The position numbers and the translations under genes are program-made. From Ignavibacteriales bacterium (GTDB taxonomy: Bacteria; Bacteroidota; Ignavibacteria; Ignavibacteriales; Ignavibacteriaceae), in contig JADJHL010000009.1 of assembly GCA_016707585.1 (NCBI GenBank), positions 124,001-188,000 of the forward strand: a stretch of 64,000 nt of DNA. The letters run 5' to 3'. The notes under the pieces were generated by a model. It worked only from the letters and a program-made list of their open reading frames with translations, had not been told where the DNA came from and did not search any database. Below are positions 44,758-53,540 of this stretch, one piece after another. Within the stretch, counting starts at the first letter, position 1, and each line of letters starts with the position of its first letter.

Positions 44758-45219
44758 ATGAACATAATCTCAAACTTAATCGAAGCACATATTTTCCGTG
44801 AGCGAAATGGCAAACTTGAATTTCTTCTTCTTAAAAGATCACCCGTACAATATTATCCAAACTTATGGCAAATGGTATCAGGTAAACTCAAAGAAAATGA
44901 AACTGCTTACAATGCAGCATTACGCGAGATAAAAGAAGAAACAAGTTTGATTCCAGAAAAGTTCTGGGTTGCACCAACTGTAAACTCGTTTTACTCGCCT
45001 GATAAAGATTACATTTGTTTACTTCCAGTTTTTGCAGCAAAAGTAAAGGTAGATAGCGAAGTTAAATTGAGTAGTGAGCATACAGAGTATAAATGGTTAA
45101 GTTCTGAAGATGCAAAAAATATACTTGCGTGGGATGGACAACGAAGATCTGTTGATGTAATTGTTGACTATGTTCTTAAGAGAAATTCATTTTTAAATTT
45201 TATAGAAATAAAAAACTGA
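44758..45219 (+). CDS. NUDIX hydrolase
   Basis: A 153-residue NUDIX pyrophosphohydrolase. The NUDIX box G-x5-E-x7-R-E-x2-E-E is seen in GKLKENETAYNAALREIKEET (about 41-61). Hydrolyses a nucleoside diphosphate-linked substrate; the region after the box (SFYSPDKDYICLLPVFAA) recalls dATP pyrophosphohydrolase-type proteins but does not fix the substrate. ATG follows AGAAAGAATAAA. It is convergent with the GH26-like gene. Confidence 0.9.
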   Translation: MNIISNLIEAHIFRERNGKLEFLLLKRSPVQYYPNLWQMVSGKLKENETAYNAALREIKEETSLIPEKFWVAPTVNSFYSPDKDYICLLPVFAAKVKVDSEVKLSSEHTEYKWLSSEDAKNILAWDGQRRSVDVIVDYVLKRNSFLNFIEIKN

Positions 45220-45220
45220 A

Positions 45221-45253
45221 TGTCATTGAGAAATACGAAGTGACGAAGCAATC
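45221..45253. repeat. Dispersed-repeat-like element (GTCATTGAG...GAAGCAATC)
   Basis: The sequence beginning GTCATTGAGAAATACGAAG and ending GAAGCAATCG matches the widespread intergenic repeat pattern of the GTCATTGCGAG type. It lies between the convergent NUDIX and GH26-like genes. A related GTCATTGCGATGACC occurs near 46792. Confidence 0.5.
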
Positions 45254-45344
45254 GGTTTTTAACTATTATTATCATATCGATTTCTGATAAATACTTTCTC
45301 GTTACCTCTTGCGTCTCACGTCTTTCTATTTTCGTTTCTCACTC

Positions 45345-46616
45345 TCACTTCTGTAAAATCATTTTCTTCATTTCTTTTTTCCCATCAAACTCAAGCGAAT
45401 AAAGATAGACTCCGCTGGATAAATTATCCGATGTAAAATTAACTTCGTGAATTCCTGCAGAAAGATATGATTGAACTAATATTTGAACCTTTGCACCAAA
45501 AATATTATACACAACAAGTTTTGTCTCACCAGATTTTGGTAAAGCAAATTTTATTTTTGTAGTTGGATTAAATGGATTAGGATAATTTTGTTCAAGTGAA
45601 AAATATTTTGGAACTACATTTTCATTTTCTACATCAGTTGCTGGAATACTGCCAAGAAAGTAAGGATTTGCTATTGCAGTTTGATAAGCAGCTAATGCAG
45701 ATGCTGAAGAATTAATTCTCCAATCTGTAAAAACTGTACCTTCAACCTTTGCAATATTAAACCAGGTTGCAGCTTTAATTTGAGTATAAAATTGTAACCA
45801 GCTATACGCTTCAGCTATCCATTGGCTTTTTGAACCACCTTGCTCAACAGAAGCAAATTCACCAAGCATTATCGGTTTACCATAATTCTTAAACTTTTGA
45901 TAAAGTGGATTGTAAATGTTAAAAAAACTTATCCAACCTGACCAAGTTTGTGTTGTTCCAAAATTGTAACCATCAAAACCAATCCAATCTACATAATCAT
46001 TACCCGGATAATAGGCTTCGGGAATGTTCCAGGTTTCATTTGGTGCGCTTCCATTATTTGGGCACCAAACCCAAACAACATTATCAACACTGTTAGCTTC
46101 AAATAAATCGTGCACGCGTTGATAAGCTGCAATAAATCTTTCAGGTCCATCTGCTTTTGTAGAATCTCCAAACCCATTTAAAGTTCCACCACCATTGTTT
46201 GCACCACCGTAAGTATACCAATCACCATTAAATTCGTGTCCTAATCTTATAAAAAGTGGCTTGCCCCAATTTTTAACTTGATTTGCATATAGTAAAATAT
46301 AATTATCATAAGATCCATTTATTATAGATGTTAAAGGAAAAGGTGAACCAGGTACTTGAGGCATCCAGGTAATATGAGGAATTGCACCATTTGCATCAAT
46401 CAAATTGCACTTTGTTAGCGGAAAATCCGGAAGTTTATTTGCAGGCCATCCAGTAAAGAACATTTCAATTGCAATATTTTTACCAGCCAACAATTCAAAA
46501 CTTGATTGCGCATCTGTATTGATGAAAGCTGCATGATAACAACCGGTTTCAGGAATTGGAACCTGGGAAAATAATTGTAAAGAAATCAAAACTGATAACA
46601 ATAATATTTTTTTCAT
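45345..46616 (-). CDS. GH26-like secreted glycosidase (beta-mannanase-type) with T9SS tail
   Basis: Start set at ATG 46616 (MKKILLLSVLISLQLFSQ, preceded by AAAGG); six codons upstream another ATG lacks support. The catalytic domain has IRLGHEFNGDWYTYGG near 124 with the acid/base Glu in HEFNG, and IMLGEFASVEQGG near 245 with the nucleophile Glu, the order found in GH26 mannanases. The C-terminal T9SS type A domain starts QNYPNPFNPTT near 345 and ends MILQK. Probably secreted by T9SS to cleave mannan-like polysaccharide; substrate inferred from family. Confidence 0.87.
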   Translation of the reverse strand: MKKILLLSVLISLQLFSQVPIPETGCYHAAFINTDAQSSFELLAGKNIAIEMFFTGWPANKLPDFPLTKCNLIDANGAIPHITWMPQVPGSPFPLTSIINGSYDNYILLYANQVKNWGKPLFIRLGHEFNGDWYTYGGANNGGGTLNGFGDSTKADGPERFIAAYQRVHDLFEANSVDNVVWVWCPNNGSAPNETWNIPEAYYPGNDYVDWIGFDGYNFGTTQTWSGWISFFNIYNPLYQKFKNYGKPIMLGEFASVEQGGSKSQWIAEAYSWLQFYTQIKAATWFNIAKVEGTVFTDWRINSSASALAAYQTAIANPYFLGSIPATDVENENVVPKYFSLEQNYPNPFNPTTKIKFALPKSGETKLVVYNIFGAKVQILVQSYLSAGIHEVNFTSDNLSSGVYLYSLEFDGKKEMKKMILQK

Positions 46617-47021
46617 TTTATAACCTTTCATCAAATACTAATTATGCAACAATAAAGCCAGCTTTAAATGATTCTATATCTGCGTTTATAATCATTAAAT
46701 CTATTTTATAAATAATTCATTAAACTTTAGCAGCAAGTTAATTATTATAACAATAATATATTCTTATCAGTTTCATAATTCAATGATAAAGTCATTGCGA
46801 TGACCATGCCAGAAAAATCTTTGATTGAAATGTAGGGATCGATCTCCCGATCGATCCGTTTGAGAGATAATAAATATTATTATTGTTTTATCATAGATTA
46901 TTAATAACTCAAAGTCCAACGGAATGGACGGGAGTCCATTCCCTACAAAATTCTATTCGCATCTAACCTCAAATATTTTTAAGTTTCTACTAGCAAAAAT
47001 CTCTATTGGGATAAGACCTAA
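46617..47021. other. 405-base divergent intergenic region with REPIN
   Basis: No gene is supported. It separates the GH26-like gene from the beta-helix gene. It holds the GTAG-tagged double palindrome at 46832-46946 and a GTCATTGCGATGACC element near 46792; the rest is AT-rich promoter DNA. Confidence 0.7.
46832..46946. repeat. REPIN-like element: two GTAG-tagged hairpins in inverted orientation
   Basis: GTAG (46832-46835) precedes GGATCGATC-TCCC-GATCGATCC (46836-46857, 9-bp perfect stem). After 63 bases, GGAATGGAC-GGGA-GTCCATTCC (46921-46942, 9-bp perfect stem) is followed by CTAC (46943-46946). Both outer ends carry the GTAG tetranucleotide used by REP-associated tyrosine transposases, and both loops read TCCC when oriented from GTAG. 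Confidence 0.85.
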
Positions 47022-48806
47022 ATGAAACTAAAATATTTTCTTTTCCTCTTTCTTTCATTCTTAATTTTTAATTCTTCATTGTTAATTGGTACCGTAAGGT
47101 ACGTAAGCAAAACCGGCATAAGCCAACCGCCCTACACAAGCTGGGCTACAGCTTCTGACAGCATACAAAAGTGCATTAACATTTGCAGTTTTGGTGATAC
47201 CGTCTATGTTGCTAATGGTGTTTACAAAGAGCAGGTTGTTATGGTACCAGGACTTTCTTTAATTGGTTCTGGGATTGATAGCTGTATTATTGATACTAGA
47301 TCCTTGGCGGTTATAGGGGCAGTTACTGTTTTAGATAGCTGTAAATTTAAAAATTTTGCAATTATAGTTTCAAATACAACTCCATATTCGCGCCTTGGTA
47401 TCTATATCAGAAACAATAATGGGAAATATGGCTACAGATTAGTTGAATATAATTTAATTCAAAATGCAATGCGAGGTATAGTATCTCAAAGTGCCAACTC
47501 ATCTATACTTTCGAACATAATAAGAAATTCTATTGATGGTATCGAAATAAGCGGAGTAATACCAAACATTCATCCCAAGGTTATTGGTAATTATATTTCC
47601 GTAACTGGAACTAGCATTTGGTTATCATTTGGTTCTATACCATACATAACAAATAATATCTGTATAGGTAGCAAAGGATTTTTTGGTGGATATTCCGGAT
47701 TAAATGAAATCTATAATAATCTATTTCTTGTAGATGGAGGTGAAGGAGTATCATTATCTGATACTGTAAAATTCTATAATAACGATATTACTTTTTCTAA
47801 CCATCCAAATGTAGGAATTCTTGTTGGTGGTAATTACCAAAAAATAATTAATAATAATATTGAAAATACTGATAAATCATTACAAGCAAATTTCCCTTCC
47901 AATCCTACTGTAAGATATAACAATATCTGGAATACAAGAATCATTAACGAAAACATCCCGGCACCTGATAGCACCAACATACATAAAGACCCAATGTTTG
48001 TAAATCCGGATAGTATGGATTTCAAGCTTCAAATGTATTCTCCTTTAATAGATGCAGGTGATCCAAACATACTTGATAAGGATGGAAGCAGAAGTGATAT
48101 TGGCTTGTTCGGAGGACCTTTAGGAGAAAAATATACTTACAGAGATCTTGCACCAAAACCACCATCAAACCTAACAGCAATTATGGATAGCGGATTGGTT
48201 AAACTAACCTGGAACAAAAACACAGAGGCAGATTTTAGTGTTTATAGAGTTTACAGGGATACAGTTCCAGATTTTATGTATGATACAACAAAAATAATTG
48301 CAGTACTATCAGACACAGTTTTTTTTGATGATCCGCCACAGAAATTCATATCAGGAAATTACTATTATAAAATAACAGCACTTGATAACACAAGCAATCA
48401 ATCAGCACCGAGTGAAGAATCCCACATAAACATAACAGGAATACCTGAAGCACCACCAATAGTTGTAGAGCATTATCGTTTACTTAATAATTATCCAAAT
48501 CCATTTAACTCAAGTACAATAATTCCTTATAGATTAAAAGAAGGCGGATATGTAAAACTTTACATTTATGATATGCAAGGAGAGCGGGTAAGAGTTCTTG
48601 TAAATGAATATCAAAGTGCAGGATATTATGAAGCAAGATTCAGTCCTACAGAAGCAGAGCGCAATAATCCAAATATGGATATGGATTGGCACACAGGTTA
48701 CAATGATGATGTAGCAAGTGGAATTTATCTATATCAAATAATGGTAAGAGGCGAAGGAGATATTCCTGTTTTTACAGATATGGGTAAGATGATACTCTTG
48801 AAGTAA
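47022..48806 (+). CDS. T9SS-exported right-handed beta-helix protein with fibronectin-like domain
   Basis: A 594-residue secreted protein: signal peptide (residues 1-23), a parallel beta-helix region (about 35-345, with the leader ASDSIQKCINICSFGDTVYVANGVYKEQ and turns such as NNIENTDKSL), a fibronectin type III-like domain (385-465, PPSNLTAIMDSGLVKLTW), and a T9SS type A sorting domain starting NNYPNPFNSST near 492 and ending MILLK. Beta-helix proteins of this kind are often polysaccharide lyases or surface adhesins; no catalytic residues can be assigned. Confidence 0.88.
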   Translation: MKLKYFLFLFLSFLIFNSSLLIGTVRYVSKTGISQPPYTSWATASDSIQKCINICSFGDTVYVANGVYKEQVVMVPGLSLIGSGIDSCIIDTRSLAVIGAVTVLDSCKFKNFAIIVSNTTPYSRLGIYIRNNNGKYGYRLVEYNLIQNAMRGIVSQSANSSILSNIIRNSIDGIEISGVIPNIHPKVIGNYISVTGTSIWLSFGSIPYITNNICIGSKGFFGGYSGLNEIYNNLFLVDGGEGVSLSDTVKFYNNDITFSNHPNVGILVGGNYQKIINNNIENTDKSLQANFPSNPTVRYNNIWNTRIINENIPAPDSTNIHKDPMFVNPDSMDFKLQMYSPLIDAGDPNILDKDGSRSDIGLFGGPLGEKYTYRDLAPKPPSNLTAIMDSGLVKLTWNKNTEADFSVYRVYRDTVPDFMYDTTKIIAVLSDTVFFDDPPQKFISGNYYYKITALDNTSNQSAPSEESHINITGIPEAPPIVVEHYRLLNNYPNPFNSSTIIPYRLKEGGYVKLYIYDMQGERVRVLVNEYQSAGYYEARFSPTEAERNNPNMDMDWHTGYNDDVASGIYLYQIMVRGEGDIPVFTDMGKMILLK

Positions 48807-48987
48807 TGAACAATTAAAAATGAAGAATGAACAATTATCAATTGAATAGAAATAGAACAATGAAACAATATTTTTTTCATTGAGCATTCAAAATTGAGCA
48901 TTTAACATTTCAAAAAGTTGTGCATTCATCGTGTATTTTTCTATTTTTCTTATGTCATTTATTAACAATCATATTCAGGAGTAAGTT

Positions 48988-49905
48988 TTGGGATTATTAG
49001 TTGTAGGTTCACTCGGTTTAGATACAGTTGAAACACCATTTGATAAAGTAGAAAATGCTTTAGGCGGATCGGCAACTTACATTTCACTTGCCGCAAGTTA
49101 TTTCGGCGGTCCAGTGGAGTTGGTTGGTGTGGTAGGCAGTGATTTCCCTAAAGAGTATATTAAAATTATGCAAGATCATAATGTTGATGTTGAAGGTTTA
49201 CAGATTGTTGAAGGCGGAAAAACTTTTAAATGGTCTGGCAAATATCATTATGATTTGAATGTGCGTGATACACTTCTAACCGAATTAAATGTTTTCCAAG
49301 ATTTTAATCCAATTATTCCCGAGAATTTTAAGAAATCAAAATACATTTGTCTCGGTAACATCGATCCGGTTTTGCAAGCAAGAGTTTTGGATCAGATGGA
49401 AGATCCGCAATTTATTGTTTGCGATACTATGAACTTCTGGATTGAGGGAAAAAAAGATGAACTTCTTCAGTTATTACCAAGAGTTGATGTGCTGATTATA
49501 AATGACAGCGAAGCAAGATTACTTGCACAGGAGCCAAACTTAATTCGTGCTTCAAAAAAAATAAGAGCACTCGGTCCTAAAATTCTTATTATAAAAAAAG
49601 GTGAGCACGGCGCTTTACTATTTGCAGGTGATACAGTTTTTTCTGCACCGGCTTATCCAATGGAAACAATTTATGATCCGACTGGCGCAGGTGATTCTTT
49701 TGCAGGCGGATTTACAGGTTACTTATATAAAACCCGCGATTTATCTCCAGACAGTTTAAAGCGTGCGGTTATTTACGGAAGTACGATGGCTTCTTTCTGT
49801 GTTGAGAAATTCAGTACAAAAGGATTGGAAGATTTATCTTATTTACAAATTTCTGATCGATATAGAGAATTTATGATGCTTTCAAGATTTGATGAACAAG
49901 AATAA
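48988..49905 (+). CDS. PfkB-family carbohydrate/nucleoside kinase
   Basis: A 305-residue ribokinase-fold kinase. The start is TTG 48988 with AGGAG ten bases upstream. The N-terminal substrate region is LVVGSLGLDTVETP and GGSATYISLAAS near 26-38; the signature DPTGAGDSFAGGF near 230 contains the catalytic Asp of the PfkB anion hole. Sugar or nucleoside specificity cannot be deduced. It precedes mtnA by 150 bases (separated by a REP-like element), so co-function in pentose or methylthioribose salvage is a possibility only. Confidence 0.88.
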   Translation: MGLLVVGSLGLDTVETPFDKVENALGGSATYISLAASYFGGPVELVGVVGSDFPKEYIKIMQDHNVDVEGLQIVEGGKTFKWSGKYHYDLNVRDTLLTELNVFQDFNPIIPENFKKSKYICLGNIDPVLQARVLDQMEDPQFIVCDTMNFWIEGKKDELLQLLPRVDVLIINDSEARLLAQEPNLIRASKKIRALGPKILIIKKGEHGALLFAGDTVFSAPAYPMETIYDPTGAGDSFAGGFTGYLYKTRDLSPDSLKRAVIYGSTMASFCVEKFSTKGLEDLSYLQISDRYREFMMLSRFDEQE

Positions 49906-49940
49906 TTATTAAATAATTATATTTTCACTTCGATCAATTG

Positions 49941-50010
49941 GTAGGCGCAGGCTTAAGCCTGCGGGTTTTATTTACAATATTTAAAAACGCAACCTGAAGG
50001 TTGCGGCTAC
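49941..50010. repeat. REPIN-like element between PfkB gene and mtnA
   Basis: GTAG (49941-49944) precedes the palindrome CGCAGGCTTAAGCCTGCG (49946-49963). After a short AT-rich spacer, CGCAACCTGAAGGTTGCG (49988-50005) is followed by CTAC (50007-50010). The two hairpins face outward with GTAG at both ends, like the element at 46832-46946 but with different stems. Confidence 0.82.
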
Positions 50011-50055
50011 CACGAATTTTATAGCTCAATTACATAAGTAAAAATTTACAACAAA

Positions 50056-51069
50056 ATGAATCCCCAAAATTATTACTCAATAAAATTTTCAGGTGATCAT
50101 CTTTCATTTTTGGATCAAACAAAACTGCCTTTGCAGGAAGTTTATATTAATACAGATAATTATGAACGAATTGCCGTTGCGATTGAAAAATTGGAGTTAC
50201 GCGGCGCTCCGTTAATTGGAATTTCTGTGGCATTTGCATTAGCATTATCATTCAAAAACATTTTAGAAAATCATTTAGATCATTTTAATAAAGTTTATAA
50301 AAGATTAGCATCAACAAGACCAACGGCTGTTAATCTTTTTTACGCTTTAGATAGAATGAAAAAAGTTTTTTATTCAATTACGGATTTTTCAAATACTTAT
50401 CAAATCTTACTAGATGAAGCAAAAGCTATTTATGATTACGAAGTACATTGTTCAAATAAAATGGCTGAAATTGGATCAAAGATCTTTACAAAAAAATCTA
50501 ATGTGTTAACACATTGCAACACCGGTGCGTTAGCAACCGCAGGATTTGGAACAGCGTTTTCAGTAATCAAAAAGGCATTCGATGAAGGTTATGTAAATCA
50601 CGTTTACGCTGATGAAACAAGGCCACTATTACAGGGTTTGCGATTAACTTCCTACGAACTTGAAAAAAATGGAATTCCTTTTACTGTTCAAACGGATTCT
50701 ATGGCTGCAGTTTTAATGCAACATGGCAAAATTGATCTTGTTATAACTGGCGCTGATAGAATTGCTCTAAATGGAGATAGTGCAAATAAAGTTGGAACTT
50801 ATAATCTTGCTGTGCTTTGTAATTATCATAACATTCCGTTTTACATTGTTGCTCCATCTACAACGATCGATAGAAAAATAGCAACAGGCAGTGAAATAGA
50901 AATTGAATATAGAAACAGTTCGGAAATCTTATCCATAAATGGCAATCAAATTGCTAATCCAAATATCAAAACATTTTCTCCGGCATTTGATGTAACCCCC
51001 TCGCATTTAATTAAAGGCATTATTACAGAAGAAGATTTATATTCTTTTCCTTACAATTTTATAAGATGA
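50056..51069 (+). CDS. mtnA: S-methyl-5-thioribose-1-phosphate isomerase
   Basis: A 337-residue isomerase of the methionine salvage pathway, converting methylthioribose-1-phosphate to methylthioribulose-1-phosphate. Signatures are KLELRGAPLIGISVAFA near 46, HCNTGALATAGFGTA near 155 with the catalytic Cys, DETRPLLQGLRLT near 192, and ITGADRIALNGDSANKVGT near 232 with the catalytic Asp. Full length. Its last codons overlap the recO start by 4 bases. Confidence 0.94.
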   Translation: MNPQNYYSIKFSGDHLSFLDQTKLPLQEVYINTDNYERIAVAIEKLELRGAPLIGISVAFALALSFKNILENHLDHFNKVYKRLASTRPTAVNLFYALDRMKKVFYSITDFSNTYQILLDEAKAIYDYEVHCSNKMAEIGSKIFTKKSNVLTHCNTGALATAGFGTAFSVIKKAFDEGYVNHVYADETRPLLQGLRLTSYELEKNGIPFTVQTDSMAAVLMQHGKIDLVITGADRIALNGDSANKVGTYNLAVLCNYHNIPFYIVAPSTTIDRKIATGSEIEIEYRNSSEILSINGNQIANPNIKTFSPAFDVTPSHLIKGIITEEDLYSFPYNFIR

Positions 51070-51806
51070 GCGATATAGTTAAAACCGAAGCAGTTGTACT
51101 TTCAAAAATTAATTATGGAGATACAAGCAGCATCGTTTCACTTTACACTGAATCTGATGGAAAAATTTCTGCAATAATAAAAGGCGGCCGCGGACCAAAA
51201 TCAAAAATTGGAAAGATTATTGATCCTATAAATCATCTTCAGGTTATCATCTACAAAAAAAATACACGTGATGTGCAAATACTTTCAGACGCAAATCTCG
51301 TCTCACATTTTGTAAATCTAAAAGAGGATCTTGATTCAACTAAATATTCATTTGCTATAATCGAGCTTGTTAAAAATTTAACTTCAGAACACGAATCGAA
51401 CTACAAGTTGTTTAAAGGCTTGATAAAGATTTTGAATATGATCAATGATAAAAAGGAAAAGCCTGCTTTTTTGTTTGGAAGATTTTTACTTTTCTTTTTA
51501 TCCGAACTTGGTTATGAATTATCAATCGATAAATGTGCTATTTGTGGAAAAGATGTTGCTGCAAATAAATCTGTTGGTTTTGATTTTAATACTGGACTAA
51601 TTTGCTCAGATTGTTTTGAATCACACTCAGGATTAGAAAATGTTTCAGCGGAACTTTTTGAGTTAATCTTTTGTCTAAAAACCAATAGATTAGCAGAAAA
51701 ATTTAATGTTGATCTAATGGACAAGTTTAATTTATTGATGGAACGTTATTTAAAATTTCACGTAAGTGATTTTAAAGGAATACAATCTTTCCAAATTTAT
51801 AAGTAG
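51066..51806 (+). CDS. recO: DNA repair protein RecO
   Basis: A 246-residue RecO. N-terminal OB-fold (KTEAVVLSKINYGDTSSIVSLYT, 6-28), GGRGPKSKIG near 40, and the C-terminal zinc-finger cysteines CAICGKD near 157 and CSDC near 178. RecO loads RecA with RecR during recombinational repair. The start overlaps the mtnA stop (ATGA), implying coupling. Confidence 0.92.
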   Translation: MSDIVKTEAVVLSKINYGDTSSIVSLYTESDGKISAIIKGGRGPKSKIGKIIDPINHLQVIIYKKNTRDVQILSDANLVSHFVNLKEDLDSTKYSFAIIELVKNLTSEHESNYKLFKGLIKILNMINDKKEKPAFLFGRFLLFFLSELGYELSIDKCAICGKDVAANKSVGFDFNTGLICSDCFESHSGLENVSAELFELIFCLKTNRLAEKFNVDLMDKFNLLMERYLKFHVSDFKGIQSFQIYK

Positions 51807-51883
51807 AGGAATTATCGATATAAGCGACACCAATGAATAAAAAGTGAATCTAATAAAAACAAAAAATCTATAGGAGAATAAAA

Positions 51884-53371
51884 ATGAAAGTTAAAGGCGT
51901 TTTGGGAGCAGTTGCTCTTGTTGCAGTCGGAGTTCTTTTCGGAGCTTTGCTTGTATCGGGATTCGGATTGGTTAGACCAGGCTGGGCAGATATAAATCTT
52001 GGTGCAAATCAACCTCCGGTAAATCTTGATGCTGATGCAACATCATTCTCAAAAGCATTTATTGAAGTTGCTGAAAAAGTTACTCCGGCAATTGTACAAA
52101 TAAGTGTAGTTGCAGAAAGAGATAATCCACACAAAGATTTTTTCTTCTTTCCATTTGATAATGAAATGCCAAAAGAACAACAAGGTTCTGGTAGTGGAAT
52201 TATTATTTCTGATGACGGTTACATTTTAACAAACAATCACGTTGTAGAAAAAGCAACAAAAGTTAGTGTTGGATTAGGTGATAAACGCACATTTGATGCT
52301 AAAGTTGTTGGAACTGATCCATTAACTGATTTAGCTGTTATAAAAATTGATGCTGATAATCTTACAACAGCTTACCTTGGCGATTCTGATAATTTAAAAG
52401 TAGGACAATGGGTAATGGCAATTGGTAATCCATTATCACTTTCTTCTACAGTTACTGCCGGAATTATTAGTGCTGAAGGCAGAGGTTTAGGTTTGATTAA
52501 AGATCGTTATGGTGTTGAAAACTTTATTCAAACTGATGCTGTTATTAATCCAGGTAATAGCGGTGGTGCTTTAGTTGATCTTTCCGGTGCAGTTGTAGGG
52601 GTTAATTCAGCCATCGCAACACAAGGAACTGGAACTTACATTGGTTATGGATTTGCAATCCCAATCAATCTTGCAAAATCAGTTGCTAAAGAATTGATTG
52701 CTAATGGGAAAGTAAATCGTGGTTACATTGGAGTTAGTATTAGCGAGGTTGATGATGCGATTGCAAAATCAGTTGGATTGGATAAACCACACGGAATTAT
52801 TATTCAGGATGTTGTTGAAGGTGGCGCAGCATCTGAAACTGACTTGAAAGCTGGAGATATAATTCTCTCGGTTGATGGTAAAGAAGTTAATCAACCAAAC
52901 GCTTTGCAAAGCTATGTTGCATCAAAAACCGCTGGGTCAACAGTCAATTTAAAAGTATTTAGAGATGGAAAAGAGATTGATAGAAAAATAACATTAAAAT
53001 CTCGTGACGATGATTCTGAAAAGAAAGTTACTGCAAAAAAAGATAGTGATGATGAAAGTAAAACTGATTCCAAATCAAATACAATTAGTTTTGAAAGCAT
53101 TGGAATGACAATTAAAAATCTTAGTGAAAAAGACAAAGAGAGTTTAAATGTTAATAATGGTGTGCTTATAACTAAGGTTGATAATTTTAGTAAAGCTGCT
53201 GATCAACGATTAGGCAGTGGTTTAGTGATTGTGGAAGCTGATAAGAAAAAAGTAAGTGATGTAAATTCTTTTGAAAAAATTATTGATAGTAAAAAGGGAA
53301 AAGCTGTTTTACTAAAGGTTCAGGATAAAGAAGGGAATACAAGATTTGTAGGATTGGAGATTCCTGACTAG
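51884..53371 (+). CDS. htrA: Do/DegP-like periplasmic serine protease
   Basis: A 495-residue HtrA protease. The N-terminal hydrophobic segment (residues 5-28) is a signal or anchor. The catalytic triad is visible: His in ILTNNHVVEKA near 120, Asp in DPLTDLAVIKID near 145, Ser in INPGNSGGALVD near 226. A PDZ domain follows (GYIGVSISEVDD, about 280-365), then a charged linker rich in Lys/Asp/Ser (about 375-405) and a second, degenerate PDZ. Degrades or refolds misfolded envelope proteins. GGAG site precedes ATG. Ends with an unusual long terminator. Confidence 0.93.
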   Translation: MKVKGVLGAVALVAVGVLFGALLVSGFGLVRPGWADINLGANQPPVNLDADATSFSKAFIEVAEKVTPAIVQISVVAERDNPHKDFFFFPFDNEMPKEQQGSGSGIIISDDGYILTNNHVVEKATKVSVGLGDKRTFDAKVVGTDPLTDLAVIKIDADNLTTAYLGDSDNLKVGQWVMAIGNPLSLSSTVTAGIISAEGRGLGLIKDRYGVENFIQTDAVINPGNSGGALVDLSGAVVGVNSAIATQGTGTYIGYGFAIPINLAKSVAKELIANGKVNRGYIGVSISEVDDAIAKSVGLDKPHGIIIQDVVEGGAASETDLKAGDIILSVDGKEVNQPNALQSYVASKTAGSTVNLKVFRDGKEIDRKITLKSRDDDSEKKVTAKKDSDDESKTDSKSNTISFESIGMTIKNLSEKDKESLNVNNGVLITKVDNFSKAADQRLGSGLVIVEADKKKVSDVNSFEKIIDSKKGKAVLLKVQDKEGNTRFVGLEIPD

Positions 53372-53389
53372 AAGATAATTTATTAAATT

Positions 53390-53513
53390 GAGGCTGTCTT
53401 CGTGCAGTCATTCAGAACTTATTTCGGAATCCCAATATTTATAATTTTATAGATTGAGAACCTGAAACAAGTTCAGGTTGACAAATAACTTCGGAGACAG
53501 CCTCTTTTTTTTT
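53390..53513 (+). terminator. Long-armed terminator of htrA with internal inverted repeats
   Basis: Outer stem GAGGCTGTCT (53390-53399) and AGACAGCCTC (53495-53504) followed by nine T residues. The 95-base loop contains AACCTGAA/TTCAGGTT (53459-53479) and an imperfect inverted pair starting GTCATTCAGAACTT and ending TTCAGGTTGAC. The loop looks like a small dispersed repeat inserted in an ordinary terminator. Confidence 0.8.
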
Positions 53514-53540
53514 ATATTTGCTAAAACCTTAGGAGAGTAA

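Noticed and set aside
46797..46811. Possible sigma-54 element on the minus strand upstream of the GH26-like gene
   Set aside because: GG-N10-GC spacing is present, but it lies inside a GTCATTGCGATGACC repeat-like sequence and about 180 bases from the start codon.
48807..48987. Apparent repeat of GAACAATTA and ATTGAGCAT motifs after the beta-helix gene
   Set aside because: Low-complexity AT-rich repeats without a defined hairpin or boundary; not enough to call an element.
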